Shown piece by piece: positions 25,055-32,522 of a DNA stretch of 61,855 nt. The notes below the pieces were generated by a model. That model had not been told where the DNA came from and ran no database searches. It worked only from the letters and a program-made list of their open reading frames with translations. The stretch spans positions 1 to 61,855 of the forward strand of contig CAVRGQ010000002.1 in assembly GCA_963720785.1 (NCBI GenBank), written 5' to 3'. The stretch is from CAVRGQ01 sp963720785 (GTDB taxonomy: Bacteria > Actinomycetota > Acidimicrobiia > IMCC26256 > DASPTH01). Every line of letters begins with the position of its first letter. Position 1 is the stretch's first letter. The translations under genes and the position numbers were made by a program.

Positions 25055-26952
25055 TCTTGGCTCCTCCGGGTCTCCGCTGCCCCATCGGACGCCGCCGCGC
25101 TCCCCACCGCGACCACCGCCGATCGGTCAACGTTAGTCCAATTCGTACCCACCACTCGCCAGAGCCGGATCTCGCGGCTCACGCCCTTCAGCGTGACCGG
25201 TCCGACCGGCTCCACCTCCGGCGGGTTGGGGACCCGCTGGAGCAACTGGTCGGAGAGGATGATCTCCCCCCGACCGGCCTGAGAACAGAGTCGTGCGCCC
25301 ACGTTCACCGTGTCGCCCACGACGTCGTACTGGCGGCGCCGGCCACCACCGAAGTGCGCCGCCACCGCCTCGCCCGAGTTCAGGCCGATGCCGAACGAGA
25401 CCTCCGGGCAACCCTGCTCGACCAACTCGCGGTTGAGCTGCGGGGTGAGCGCCTGGATGGCCATCGCGCACTCGAGCGCGTGCGCCGGGTGGTCGGCGTC
25501 GGGGAGCGGTGCGCCCCAGATCGCGAACACCTCGTCGCCGACGTACTTCATGAGCGTGCCGTACTGCTCGAGGACGACCTCGGTGACCCGGTCGTAATAG
25601 TGGTTGAGCATCGTGCGCACGACCGACGGCTCGAGGTTCTCCGACAGCGCGGTGAAGCCACGCAGGTCGCAGAACAGCACCGTCATGTCGAGGCGCTCAC
25701 CCTCCGCGGCGTGACCGGCGCGGTCCTCGTCGACGAGGCGGCGTGCGACCTCCTCGGGCACGTACTGCGAGAAGAGCGCGGTGACGCGACGGCGTTGGCG
25801 CGTCTCGAGGAAGTAGCGCAACCCCAGTGCGCCGACGAAGGCGAGGACGACCGCCATCGAGGGGTAGATGAAGTTGAAGACCTGGCCCTGGTTGAACCGG
25901 ACGAACGCGAAGACGATGTAGCCGAATCCCACGAGGAACGTGAAGATCACCGACATCCACAGCGGCAGCACGAGCACCGCGGTCGCGATCAACGCGGTGA
26001 GGATGGCGACCCACATCAACGTGCGGGCGTTGCTCACCGGGTCGAGGTAGTTCCCCGTGAGCATCGTGTTGGCGGCGTTCGCGTGCAGCAGCACGCCGGG
26101 CACCCCGGTGCCCTTGTTCACCGGCGCGAGTCGCTGGTCACCGAGGGTGGAGTCGATCGCCCCGACGAACACGATCTTGCCGGCGATGTCGCTCCTCTTG
26201 GCGGTGCCGTCGATGACGTCCTTGGCCGAGATCACCTTGGCGCTGTCGGCGCTCGAGAGCGAGTCGGTGAAGTTGAGCGTGAGCGTCTTGGCCGCGCCGG
26301 TCGGCACGAGGCGGTCACCGATCTGCACGCCGTCGGGACGAACGATGACCGGCCCGGAGATGCCCCGGTAGTCCATCACCGCGGCGAGCGAGAGCGCGGG
26401 GACGAACTGCTGGCTCTCCTTCTCCGTGATGACGAGCGGGATGGTGCGGCTCACACCGTCGGTGCCGTCGGCGTTCACCTGCACGTGGGCGGCGGAGAAC
26501 GGCGCATCCGCCAGGCCCGGTGCGTAGCCGGTGAGGGGCGCCTCGAGGATCCCGCGCACCACCGTCGGGTCGGTGGCGGCCTTGGTGCCGAGCACGACGT
26601 TGCCGGACTGCTCGATCGCCGCGGCGATCGCCTGGTCGCCGGCGACCTGGTCCTCGCGCTCGGTCTGGTACACGACGTCGAACGCGATCGTCTTGGCGCC
26701 CAGCTCGTGGAGGTTGGTGATGAGCTCGGCGACCTTCTCCCGGGGCAGCGGGTTGCCGAGCGACGGGTCGGAGATCGTCGGGCGGTCGAAGCCGACAACG
26801 ACGACCTCGTCGCTGTCGGGCGCCGCCGGGAAGAGCGAGTCGGTGGCCCTCCGCTGGAAGCCGGCGAAGACCGAGTTGTTGAGGCCGATCGCGGCGAGGC
26901 CGGTCACGACGAGCGTCAGAGCCAGGACGGACAGGAGCCGTCGCACCAGCAC
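25051..26952 (-). CDS. CHASE2-domain class III adenylate cyclase
   Basis: 633 residues. An N-terminal membrane helix precedes an extracytosolic CHASE2 sensor domain (about 35-290; DEVVVVGFDRPTI, KTIAFDVVY, KIVFVGAID). Three membrane helices follow (about 305-390), then the catalytic domain (about 420-600). Metal Asp residues are D429 (FCDLRGFT) and D473 (YVGDE), the purine-binding pair K469 and D546/T547, and transition-state N550 and R554 (VNVGARL), so it should work as a homodimeric cyclase making cAMP. First gene of a coupled four-gene operon. The start is a GTG. Confidence 0.95.
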   Translation of the reverse strand: MLVRRLLSVLALTLVVTGLAAIGLNNSVFAGFQRRATDSLFPAAPDSDEVVVVGFDRPTISDPSLGNPLPREKVAELITNLHELGAKTIAFDVVYQTEREDQVAGDQAIAAAIEQSGNVVLGTKAATDPTVVRGILEAPLTGYAPGLADAPFSAAHVQVNADGTDGVSRTIPLVITEKESQQFVPALSLAAVMDYRGISGPVIVRPDGVQIGDRLVPTGAAKTLTLNFTDSLSSADSAKVISAKDVIDGTAKRSDIAGKIVFVGAIDSTLGDQRLAPVNKGTGVPGVLLHANAANTMLTGNYLDPVSNARTLMWVAILTALIATAVLVLPLWMSVIFTFLVGFGYIVFAFVRFNQGQVFNFIYPSMAVVLAFVGALGLRYFLETRQRRRVTALFSQYVPEEVARRLVDEDRAGHAAEGERLDMTVLFCDLRGFTALSENLEPSVVRTMLNHYYDRVTEVVLEQYGTLMKYVGDEVFAIWGAPLPDADHPAHALECAMAIQALTPQLNRELVEQGCPEVSFGIGLNSGEAVAAHFGGGRRRQYDVVGDTVNVGARLCSQAGRGEIILSDQLLQRVPNPPEVEPVGPVTLKGVSREIRLWRVVGTNWTNVDRSAVVAVGSAAASDGAAETRRSQE

Positions 26953-27091
26953 ACGTCGGTTCGTCGGCTCGTCCTCTCCCTCGGCAGGTGTCTCCGCGAC
27001 GCCTGCGACCGCAACAGTTGCGGGCCCAGCATCGCGCGTGCGCGATCATGTCGGGCATGCACCCCCGCTCCCGAACGCCGTTGTGTGACCG

Positions 27092-27370
27092 ATGACGGCA
27101 TTCCTGATCGCGATCGCGGTCCTGTCGATCGTCGTGCTCGTGCTGATCGTCGTTGCGCCGTGGAAGCAGGTCCGCAACGAGCCGAAGCTCGACAAGTCGG
27201 TCGAGGCCAAGCTCCTCCTGCACCGTGACCCCGACGAGCCGACGGGTGAGTACCAGCGGATCGCTCCGGTTCCGGACGCTCCCGACGAGGAGACCGATCC
27301 GAGCGCGACGTACGACGACCTCGCCGCACTCGACGACGACACGCCGCCCACGGGCGCCTCCGGCGCCTAA
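27092..27370 (+). CDS. Small membrane-anchored acidic protein
   Basis: 92 residues: one N-terminal membrane helix (FLIAIAVLSIVVLVLIVVAPW), a short basic-acidic stretch and a long acidic, Pro/Asp-rich cytosolic tail that is probably disordered. No family recognised. Its stop overlaps the fabZ stop from the other strand by 4 bases. Confidence 0.6.
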   Translation: MTAFLIAIAVLSIVVLVLIVVAPWKQVRNEPKLDKSVEAKLLLHRDPDEPTGEYQRIAPVPDAPDEETDPSATYDDLAALDDDTPPTGASGA

Positions 27371-27792
27371 CCGATCGCGAAGAAGAGCCGCGCCTCGCAG
27401 GCCGTCTCGTCGCCCACCGAGGCCCGGGCCACGCCCCACCCGCCGCGGGCGCTGAGCCGCTCCATCGTGACCTGCAGCGTCAGCGTGTCGCCGGGGCGCA
27501 CCATGCGCCGCCAGCGCACCTTCTCGACCCCGCCGAACAACGGCAGCTTCCCGGCGTAGCGCTCGTCGGACAGGAGCGCGATCGCGCCGGCCTGGGCGAG
27601 CGCCTCGAGCTGCACCACCCCCGGGAACACGGGGTTGCCCGGGAAGTGGCCGGCGAGGAACCCCTCGTCGCCGCGCACCTCGTAGGTCGCAGTCACCGAC
27701 GCCCCGGCCTCGAACTCCTCGACCGTGTCGATGAAGCGAAAGGGTGGGCGGTGCGGGAGCAACGCGACCAACTCGTCGGACCTCTCGTGCAT
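27367..27792 (-). CDS. fabZ: 3-hydroxyacyl-ACP dehydratase FabZ
   Basis: A 141-residue hot-dog dehydratase of type II fatty-acid synthesis. LLPHRPPFRFIDTV at the N-terminus and GHFPGNPVFPGVVQLEALAQ contain the catalytic His (GHFPG) and the acidic residue (QLEAL). It removes water from 3-hydroxyacyl-ACP. It is divergent from fabD and shares with it the 176-base region holding the 20-bp-periodic operator, so both directions are probably regulated together. Confidence 0.95.
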   Translation of the reverse strand: MHERSDELVALLPHRPPFRFIDTVEEFEAGASVTATYEVRGDEGFLAGHFPGNPVFPGVVQLEALAQAGAIALLSDERYAGKLPLFGGVEKVRWRRMVRPGDTLTLQVTMERLSARGGWGVARASVGDETACEARLFFAIG

Positions 27793-27823
27793 CTGATTGA
27801 CCCCGTTCAGCAGTTTTCCCGGT

Positions 27824-27878
27824 TTACCCGCGAGTAACCGGCGTTACCGGCGAGTAGTCCGCTTCACTCGGCGGTGAG
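27824..27878. promoter_or_regulatory. Three 20-bp-spaced operator-like sites in the fabZ-fabD gap
   Basis: TTACCCGCGAGTA (27824-27836) and TTACCGGCGAGTA (27844-27856) differ at one base and start exactly 20 bp apart. A weaker third copy, TCACTCGGCGGTGA, starts at 27864, again 20 bp on. Each is a near palindrome (TTAC..GTAA, TTAC..GTAG, TCAC..GTGA). Spacing of two helical turns places them on one DNA face, as expected for cooperative binding of a fatty-acid regulator. Confidence 0.55.
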
Positions 27879-27968
27879 CAGTTCATCGCGTCGCAACTTC
27901 GATGTAACCACCGGAGGCGGACCGCGGTCGGAGACTGCCACACACGAACTTGGAGCGTCGGAACACAC

Positions 27969-28913
27969 GTGGGCATCGCAGTCGTCTTCCCCGGACAGGG
28001 AACCCAACAGCCAGGGATGGCGCTCCCCTGGCGCGACCACCCGGCATGGCGCGTGATCGAGGCGGCCGAGGCTGCACTCGACGAGCCGCTCGGCGAACTC
28101 GTCACCACCGCGCCCGCCGAAGCGCTCACCCGCACCCGCGAAGCCCAGCTCGCGGTGCTGCTCACCTCGCTCGTCGCGTGGACCGCACTCGAGCCCACGC
28201 TCGACCGCTCCGAAGGCTCGCCCGATGCGATCGTCGCGTTCGCCGGGCACTCGCTCGGCCAGGTCACCGCGCTCATCGCCGCCGGCGTGATCGGCGTCGA
28301 GGAGGGCGTGCGCTTCGCCGCGCGCCGGGCCGAGCTCACCCAGGCCGCCGCCGACTCCCACCCCGGCAAGATGGCCGCGCTCCTCGGTGCCACGCCCGAG
28401 CAGGCCGAACAGGCGTGCACCGCCGCGCCCGGCGGCTGCTGGGTCGCCAACGACAACGCACCCGGCCAGGTCGTGATCGCCGGCACCCCCGAAGGTCTCG
28501 AGAAGGGCACCGCCCACGCGCAGGAGATCGGCGTTCGGCGCGTCACCTCCCTCAACGTCGGCGGCGCGTTCCACACCCCGCTGATGCTCGACGCCACCGC
28601 AGGGCTCGAGGTCGAGGTTGCGGGCCTGGCCCTCGCCGCGCCCTCCGCCCCGGTCGTCTCGAACGACGACGCCGTCGCCCACTCCGACGCCGAGGGCTGG
28701 CGGGTGCGCCTCCCCCGTCACGTGTCGGTGCCGGTTCGCTGGCGCTCGACGATGGACACCCTCACTTGTCTCGGCGCCACCACCTTCCTCGAGGTCGGTC
28801 ACGGCTCGATGCTCGCCGCGCTCGCGAAGCGTGGCGCACCCGGCGTGACCGTCCGCAACATCGCCACTCCCGACGACATCCCCGCCATTCCTGCTGCCCC
28901 GGAGGTTCACTGA
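27969..28913 (+). CDS. fabD: Malonyl-CoA:ACP transacylase
   Basis: 314 residues. VFPGQGTQQPGM at the N-terminus, active-site Ser in FAGHSLGQVTAL (about residue 94), the conserved Arg segment GVRFAARRAELTQ, and catalytic His in GGAFHTPLM. It moves malonyl from CoA to ACP to feed FabH and FabF. The GTG start has only a weak ribosome site. First gene of the plus-strand fab operon; its stop overlaps the next start (TGATG). Confidence 0.95.
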   Translation: MGIAVVFPGQGTQQPGMALPWRDHPAWRVIEAAEAALDEPLGELVTTAPAEALTRTREAQLAVLLTSLVAWTALEPTLDRSEGSPDAIVAFAGHSLGQVTALIAAGVIGVEEGVRFAARRAELTQAAADSHPGKMAALLGATPEQAEQACTAAPGGCWVANDNAPGQVVIAGTPEGLEKGTAHAQEIGVRRVTSLNVGGAFHTPLMLDATAGLEVEVAGLALAAPSAPVVSNDDAVAHSDAEGWRVRLPRHVSVPVRWRSTMDTLTCLGATTFLEVGHGSMLAALAKRGAPGVTVRNIATPDDIPAIPAAPEVH

Positions 28914-29176
28914 TGGAAGCCCTCTTGACCCACGGTGAAGGGCTGCTCGTGCCGGAGCGGATGATCATCTCGCCATCCGTCGGCGTGTTCCGCCCCCTCG
29001 ACGACCTCGAGGACGGCACCGAGGTGGACGCCGGCCAGACCGTCGGCCACCTCGACGGCCCCGGCACGTCCACGCCGGTGTGCAGCCCGTTCACGGGCCG
29101 CCTCGTCGGCATGCTCGTCCACCGCGGCGAGCGCCTGCGTGAGGGTCAGCCCGTGGCCTGGCTCCGCGTCGCCTGA
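28913..29176 (+). CDS. Biotinyl/lipoyl-like domain protein without the lysine
   Basis: An 87-residue stand-alone protein. The C-terminal half (VCSPFTGRLVGMLVHRGERLREGQPVAWL) has the beta-hairpin sequence of biotinyl/lipoyl carrier domains: a strand, G, then R-G-E-R-L-REGQPV at the second hairpin. The N-terminal half (GVFRPLDDLEDGTEVDAGQTVGHL) fits the first half of the same fold. The turn that normally carries E-x-M-K-M holds PGTST, with no Lys at all in the protein, so it cannot be biotinylated in the usual way. It is coupled between fabD and fabH; a structural or regulatory role is possible. Confidence 0.6.
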   Translation: MEALLTHGEGLLVPERMIISPSVGVFRPLDDLEDGTEVDAGQTVGHLDGPGTSTPVCSPFTGRLVGMLVHRGERLREGQPVAWLRVA

Positions 29177-29177
29177 G

Positions 29178-30187
29178 GTGCGCAGCACGATCAGTGCCGC
29201 GGTCACCGGGTGGGGCACGGCCCTGCCGGAGGGCATCCTGACCAACGCCGACCTCGAACGACGCGTCGAGACCTCCGATGAATGGGTCACCGAGCGCACC
29301 GGTATCAAGGAGCGCCGTTTCGCGCTCGACGGTGACACCACGTCGAGCCTCGCGATCGCCGCCGGCGCGGCCGCGATCAAGAAGGCGGGCCTCGTGCCCG
29401 GCGACATCGACCTCATGGTCATGGCCACCACCACGCCCGACCAGATCATCCCGCACACGGGCTCGTTCGTGAGCGACGGCATCGGCCTGCGGTGCGGCTC
29501 GTTCGACCTCAACGCCGCGTGCCGCGGGCTTCGTGTACACGCTCGTCGTCGGCGCCTCGATGCTCACCACCGGCAACCTGCGCCATGTGCTGGTGGTCGG
29601 CGCCGGAGACGCTGTCACGCGTCACCGATCCCTACGACCGGGGCACCGCCATCCTCTTCGGCGACGGCGCCGCCGCCTTCGTGATCTCGGCGGTCGAGGA
29701 CACGTCCGACGAGGCGCCCGGTCTCCTCGCCTGGGACCTCGGCTGCGACGGCTCGCTCACCGGCATCCTCGAGGTGCCGGCCGGCGGCACGCGCCTCCCG
29801 GCCACGCACGAGACCGTCGAGGCCCGTCAGCACTACATCTCGATGAACGGACCCGAGGTCTTCCGCCGGGCCGTGCGCGTGATCGTCGACACCGCCACCC
29901 TCACCCTCGAGCGGGCCGGCCTCGGCGTCGACGACGTCACCTGGTTCGCACCGCACCAGGCCAACATCCGCATCATCGAGTCGGCGTGCGGGCGGCTCTC
30001 ACTGCCCATGGACCGCACCCTCGTGAACATCGAGCGCTACGGCAACACCAGCGCGGCGTCGATCCCGCTGGTCCTGGCCGAGGCCGCTGACGACGGTCGC
30101 CTCCAGGACGGCGACCTCGTGCTGCTCAGCGGATTCGGGGCCGGCATGACCTGGGCCAGCGCCCTCCTGCGCTGGGGGACGTCGTGA
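29178..30187 (+). CDS. fabH: 3-oxoacyl-ACP synthase III, two frameshifts
   Basis: Initiating condensing enzyme of fatty-acid synthesis. SAAVTGWGTALPEGILTNADLE, DEWVTERTGIKERRF, active-site Cys in FDLNAAC-AGF, His in FAPHQANIRIIE and Asn in GNTSAAS give the full Cys-His-Asn triad. Two single extra bases break the frame: one c at about 29522-29523 (after NAAC) and one g at about 29605-29606 (before ETLSRVTDPYDRG). The protein is normally essential and all motifs survive, so errors are likely. The GTG at 29178 lies 1 base after the previous stop. Corrected length is about 335. Confidence 0.9.
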
Positions 30188-30936
30188 CCGCGCCCACCAA
30201 TCGGGTCGCGTTCGTGACCGGCGGCTCCCGGGGCATCGGCCGCGCCGCGGCCGTGTCGCTCGCCGAGGCCGGCCACCGGGTCGCCATCTGCTTCTCGTCC
30301 GACAAGGACGGCGCCGAGGAGACGCTCACCGCGATCCGTGCCGCCGGCTCCGAGGGCGTCGCCGTGCAGGCCGACGTCGCCGACGCCGAGTCGGTCGACG
30401 CCGCGTTCCAGGAGATCGAGGGTGCCCTCGGCCCCGTCGAGCTCCTCGTGAACAACGCCGGCATCACGCGCGACGGGCTGCTGATGCGCATGTCCGATGA
30501 CCAGTGGGGTGACGTCATCCAGACCAACCTCACCGGTGCGTTCCACACCATCCGCCGGGCCACGCCCAAGATGATGAAGGGCCGCTTCGGCCGCATCGTC
30601 AACGTGTCGTCGGTGAGCGGCCAGACCGGCCAGGCCGGTCAGGCGAACTACTCGGCGGCCAAGGCGGGCCTCGTCGGACTCACCCGGGCCGTCGCCCGGG
30701 AGCTGGCCAGCCGCGGGATCACCGCCAACATCGTCGCCCCGGGGCCTATCGTGACGGCCATGACCGAGGGTCTGCCGGACGACTGGCGCACCTGGGCCGA
30801 GCAGACCGTCCCGTTGGGGCGCCTCGGGACGCCCGAGGAGGTGGGTGGCGTCATCGCCTTTCTCTGCTCCGACATCGCCGGATACGTCACCGGGGCCCTG
30901 GTCCCGGTCGACGGCGGGCTCGGCATGGGGCACTGA
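30184..30936 (+). CDS. fabG: 3-oxoacyl-ACP reductase
   Basis: A 250-residue short-chain dehydrogenase. The NADPH site is AFVTGGSRGIGRAAAVSLAE, then NNAGITRD, catalytic Ser-Tyr-Lys in VSSVSGQTGQAGQANYSAAKAG, and the C-terminal PVDGGLGMGH typical of FabG. It reduces 3-oxoacyl-ACP in each cycle. The GTG overlaps the fabH stop (GTGA). Confidence 0.94.
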   Translation: MTAPTNRVAFVTGGSRGIGRAAAVSLAEAGHRVAICFSSDKDGAEETLTAIRAAGSEGVAVQADVADAESVDAAFQEIEGALGPVELLVNNAGITRDGLLMRMSDDQWGDVIQTNLTGAFHTIRRATPKMMKGRFGRIVNVSSVSGQTGQAGQANYSAAKAGLVGLTRAVARELASRGITANIVAPGPIVTAMTEGLPDDWRTWAEQTVPLGRLGTPEEVGGVIAFLCSDIAGYVTGALVPVDGGLGMGH

Positions 30937-31013
30937 GCTGCGCGATCCTGTGCGGCCACATCGGCTGCATCGGTCGGCCGGCTCATCGAGATCGAACCAC
31001 TACTGGAGGAACA

Positions 31014-31262
31014 ATGGAACGGGAAGAAGTCGTCGTCGCGCTGCGTGAGGTCGCCGTGGATGTTCTCAGCGTCGACCCCGACGCGGTCGTCGAAGGGGCC
31101 CGCTTCAAGGAGGACCTCGACGCCGACAGCCTCGACCTCGTCGAGCTCGTGATGGGTCTCGAGGAGCGCTTCGACATCTCGGTGCCCGAAGAGGACCTCG
31201 AGGGCGTCGCCACCGTCGGGAACGCCGTCGACCTCGTGCTCGCCAAGGTCGCCGCGAAGTAA
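31014..31262 (+). CDS. acpP: Acyl carrier protein
   Basis: 82 residues, acidic. The phosphopantetheine Ser is in FKEDLDADSLDLVELVMGLEE (DSL, about residue 41). It carries the growing acyl chain between the Fab enzymes. GGAGG lies 6 bases before the ATG, the strongest ribosome site of the operon, as expected for an abundant protein. Its stop overlaps the fabF start (TAATG). Confidence 0.96.
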   Translation: MEREEVVVALREVAVDVLSVDPDAVVEGARFKEDLDADSLDLVELVMGLEERFDISVPEEDLEGVATVGNAVDLVLAKVAAK

Positions 31263-32522
31263 TGACCGGGTCAACCTTCCTCGATGCACTCGGCCGCCCC
31301 CGGGTGGTCGTCACGGGCATGGGCGTGAAGACCCCCGCGGGGTCCACCGTCGACGCGCTGTGGACCACCGTCTGTGCGGGGAAGGGCACCGCGAAGCGCA
31401 TCGAGCGGTTCGACCCGTCGGAGCTCCCGGTCCAGTTCGCGGGCGAGGTCCTCGACCTCGACCCCGAGAAGTACTTCGGGCCGAAGGAGGTGCGCCGCGT
31501 CGACCGCTTCACCCAGCTCGGCTTCGGCGCGGCCGCCGACGCGCTCGAGCAGGCCGGCGAGCTCGGAGCCGACCCCAGCCGCGTGGCGGTCATCGCCGCC
31601 ACCGGCGTGGGCGGCCTCGAGACGATGGAGGCCAACGAGGCCACCTTCCTCGAGCGGGGTGCGAGCCGGGTCAGCCCGTTCTTCGTGCCGATGATGATGC
31701 CCAACGCGGCCGCGGGGATGATCTCCATCCGTTTCGGCTTCACCGGCGCGGCACTGTGCATCTCCACCGCATGCGCGGCGGGCGCCAACGCCATCGGCGA
31801 GGGATTGCGCATGGTGCGCGACGGCAGCGCGGATGTCGTGGTGGCGGGGGCCACCGAGGCGCCGGTGACCCCGCTCACCATCTCGGCCTTCGCCCGCATG
31901 GGCGCGATGAGCACCCGCAACGACCGACCCGGATCTCGCGTCGCGTCCGTTCGACGCGGCGCGCGACGGCTTCGTGATCGCCGAGGGCGCGGGCTTCACC
32001 GTGCTCGAGACGATGGAGCGGGCCGTCGCACGCGGGGCCACGATCTACGGCGAGGTGCTCGGCTACGGCCGCAACGCGGACGCCCACCACATCACCGCGC
32101 CGGTTCCCGGCGGGGCGGGTGCCGCCGCCTGCATGCAACTCGCGCTCGACGACGCCGGGCTCACCGTCGACGACATCGGCCACATCAACGCGCACGGCAC
32201 GTCCACGCCGCTCAACGACGCGACCGAGGCGGAGGCGATCCGCAAGGTGTTCGGCGGCCTCAAGCTGCCGGTCACGTCCACCAAGGGCGTCACCGGGCAC
32301 ATGATCGCCGGCGCCGGCGCGGCGGAGGCCGTGATCTCGCTGATCGCGATGCGGGAAGGCCTCGTGCCCCCCACCGCCAACCTCGACCACCTCGGCGACG
32401 ACATCGACCTCGACGTCGTGTCGGGCACGCCGCGTCCCGTCGAGGGCAAGCCGGTGCTGTCGAATTCGTTCGGCTTCGGCGGCCACAACGCCACGTTGGT
32501 CCTCGGACCGGCCGAGGGGTGA
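31262..32522 (+). CDS. fabF: 3-oxoacyl-ACP synthase II, one frameshift
   Basis: Elongating condensing enzyme. RVVVTGMGVKTPAGSTVDALW, active-site Cys in LCISTACAAGANAI, first His in INAHGTSTPLNDATE and second His in TKGVTGHMIAGAGAAE, ending NSFGFGGHNATLVL. One extra c at about 31924-31925 (after STRND) breaks the frame, which resumes as PDLASRPFDAARDGFVIAEGAG. Motifs are intact, so a sequence error is likely. Without correction the first part would run on in frame into the carboxyltransferase gene, an artefact. Corrected length is about 419. Confidence 0.92.

Noticed and set aside
27793..27968. Riboswitch in the fab intergenic region
   Set aside because: The repeats fit protein-binding palindromes on DNA better than a folded leader, and the gap is divergent and short.
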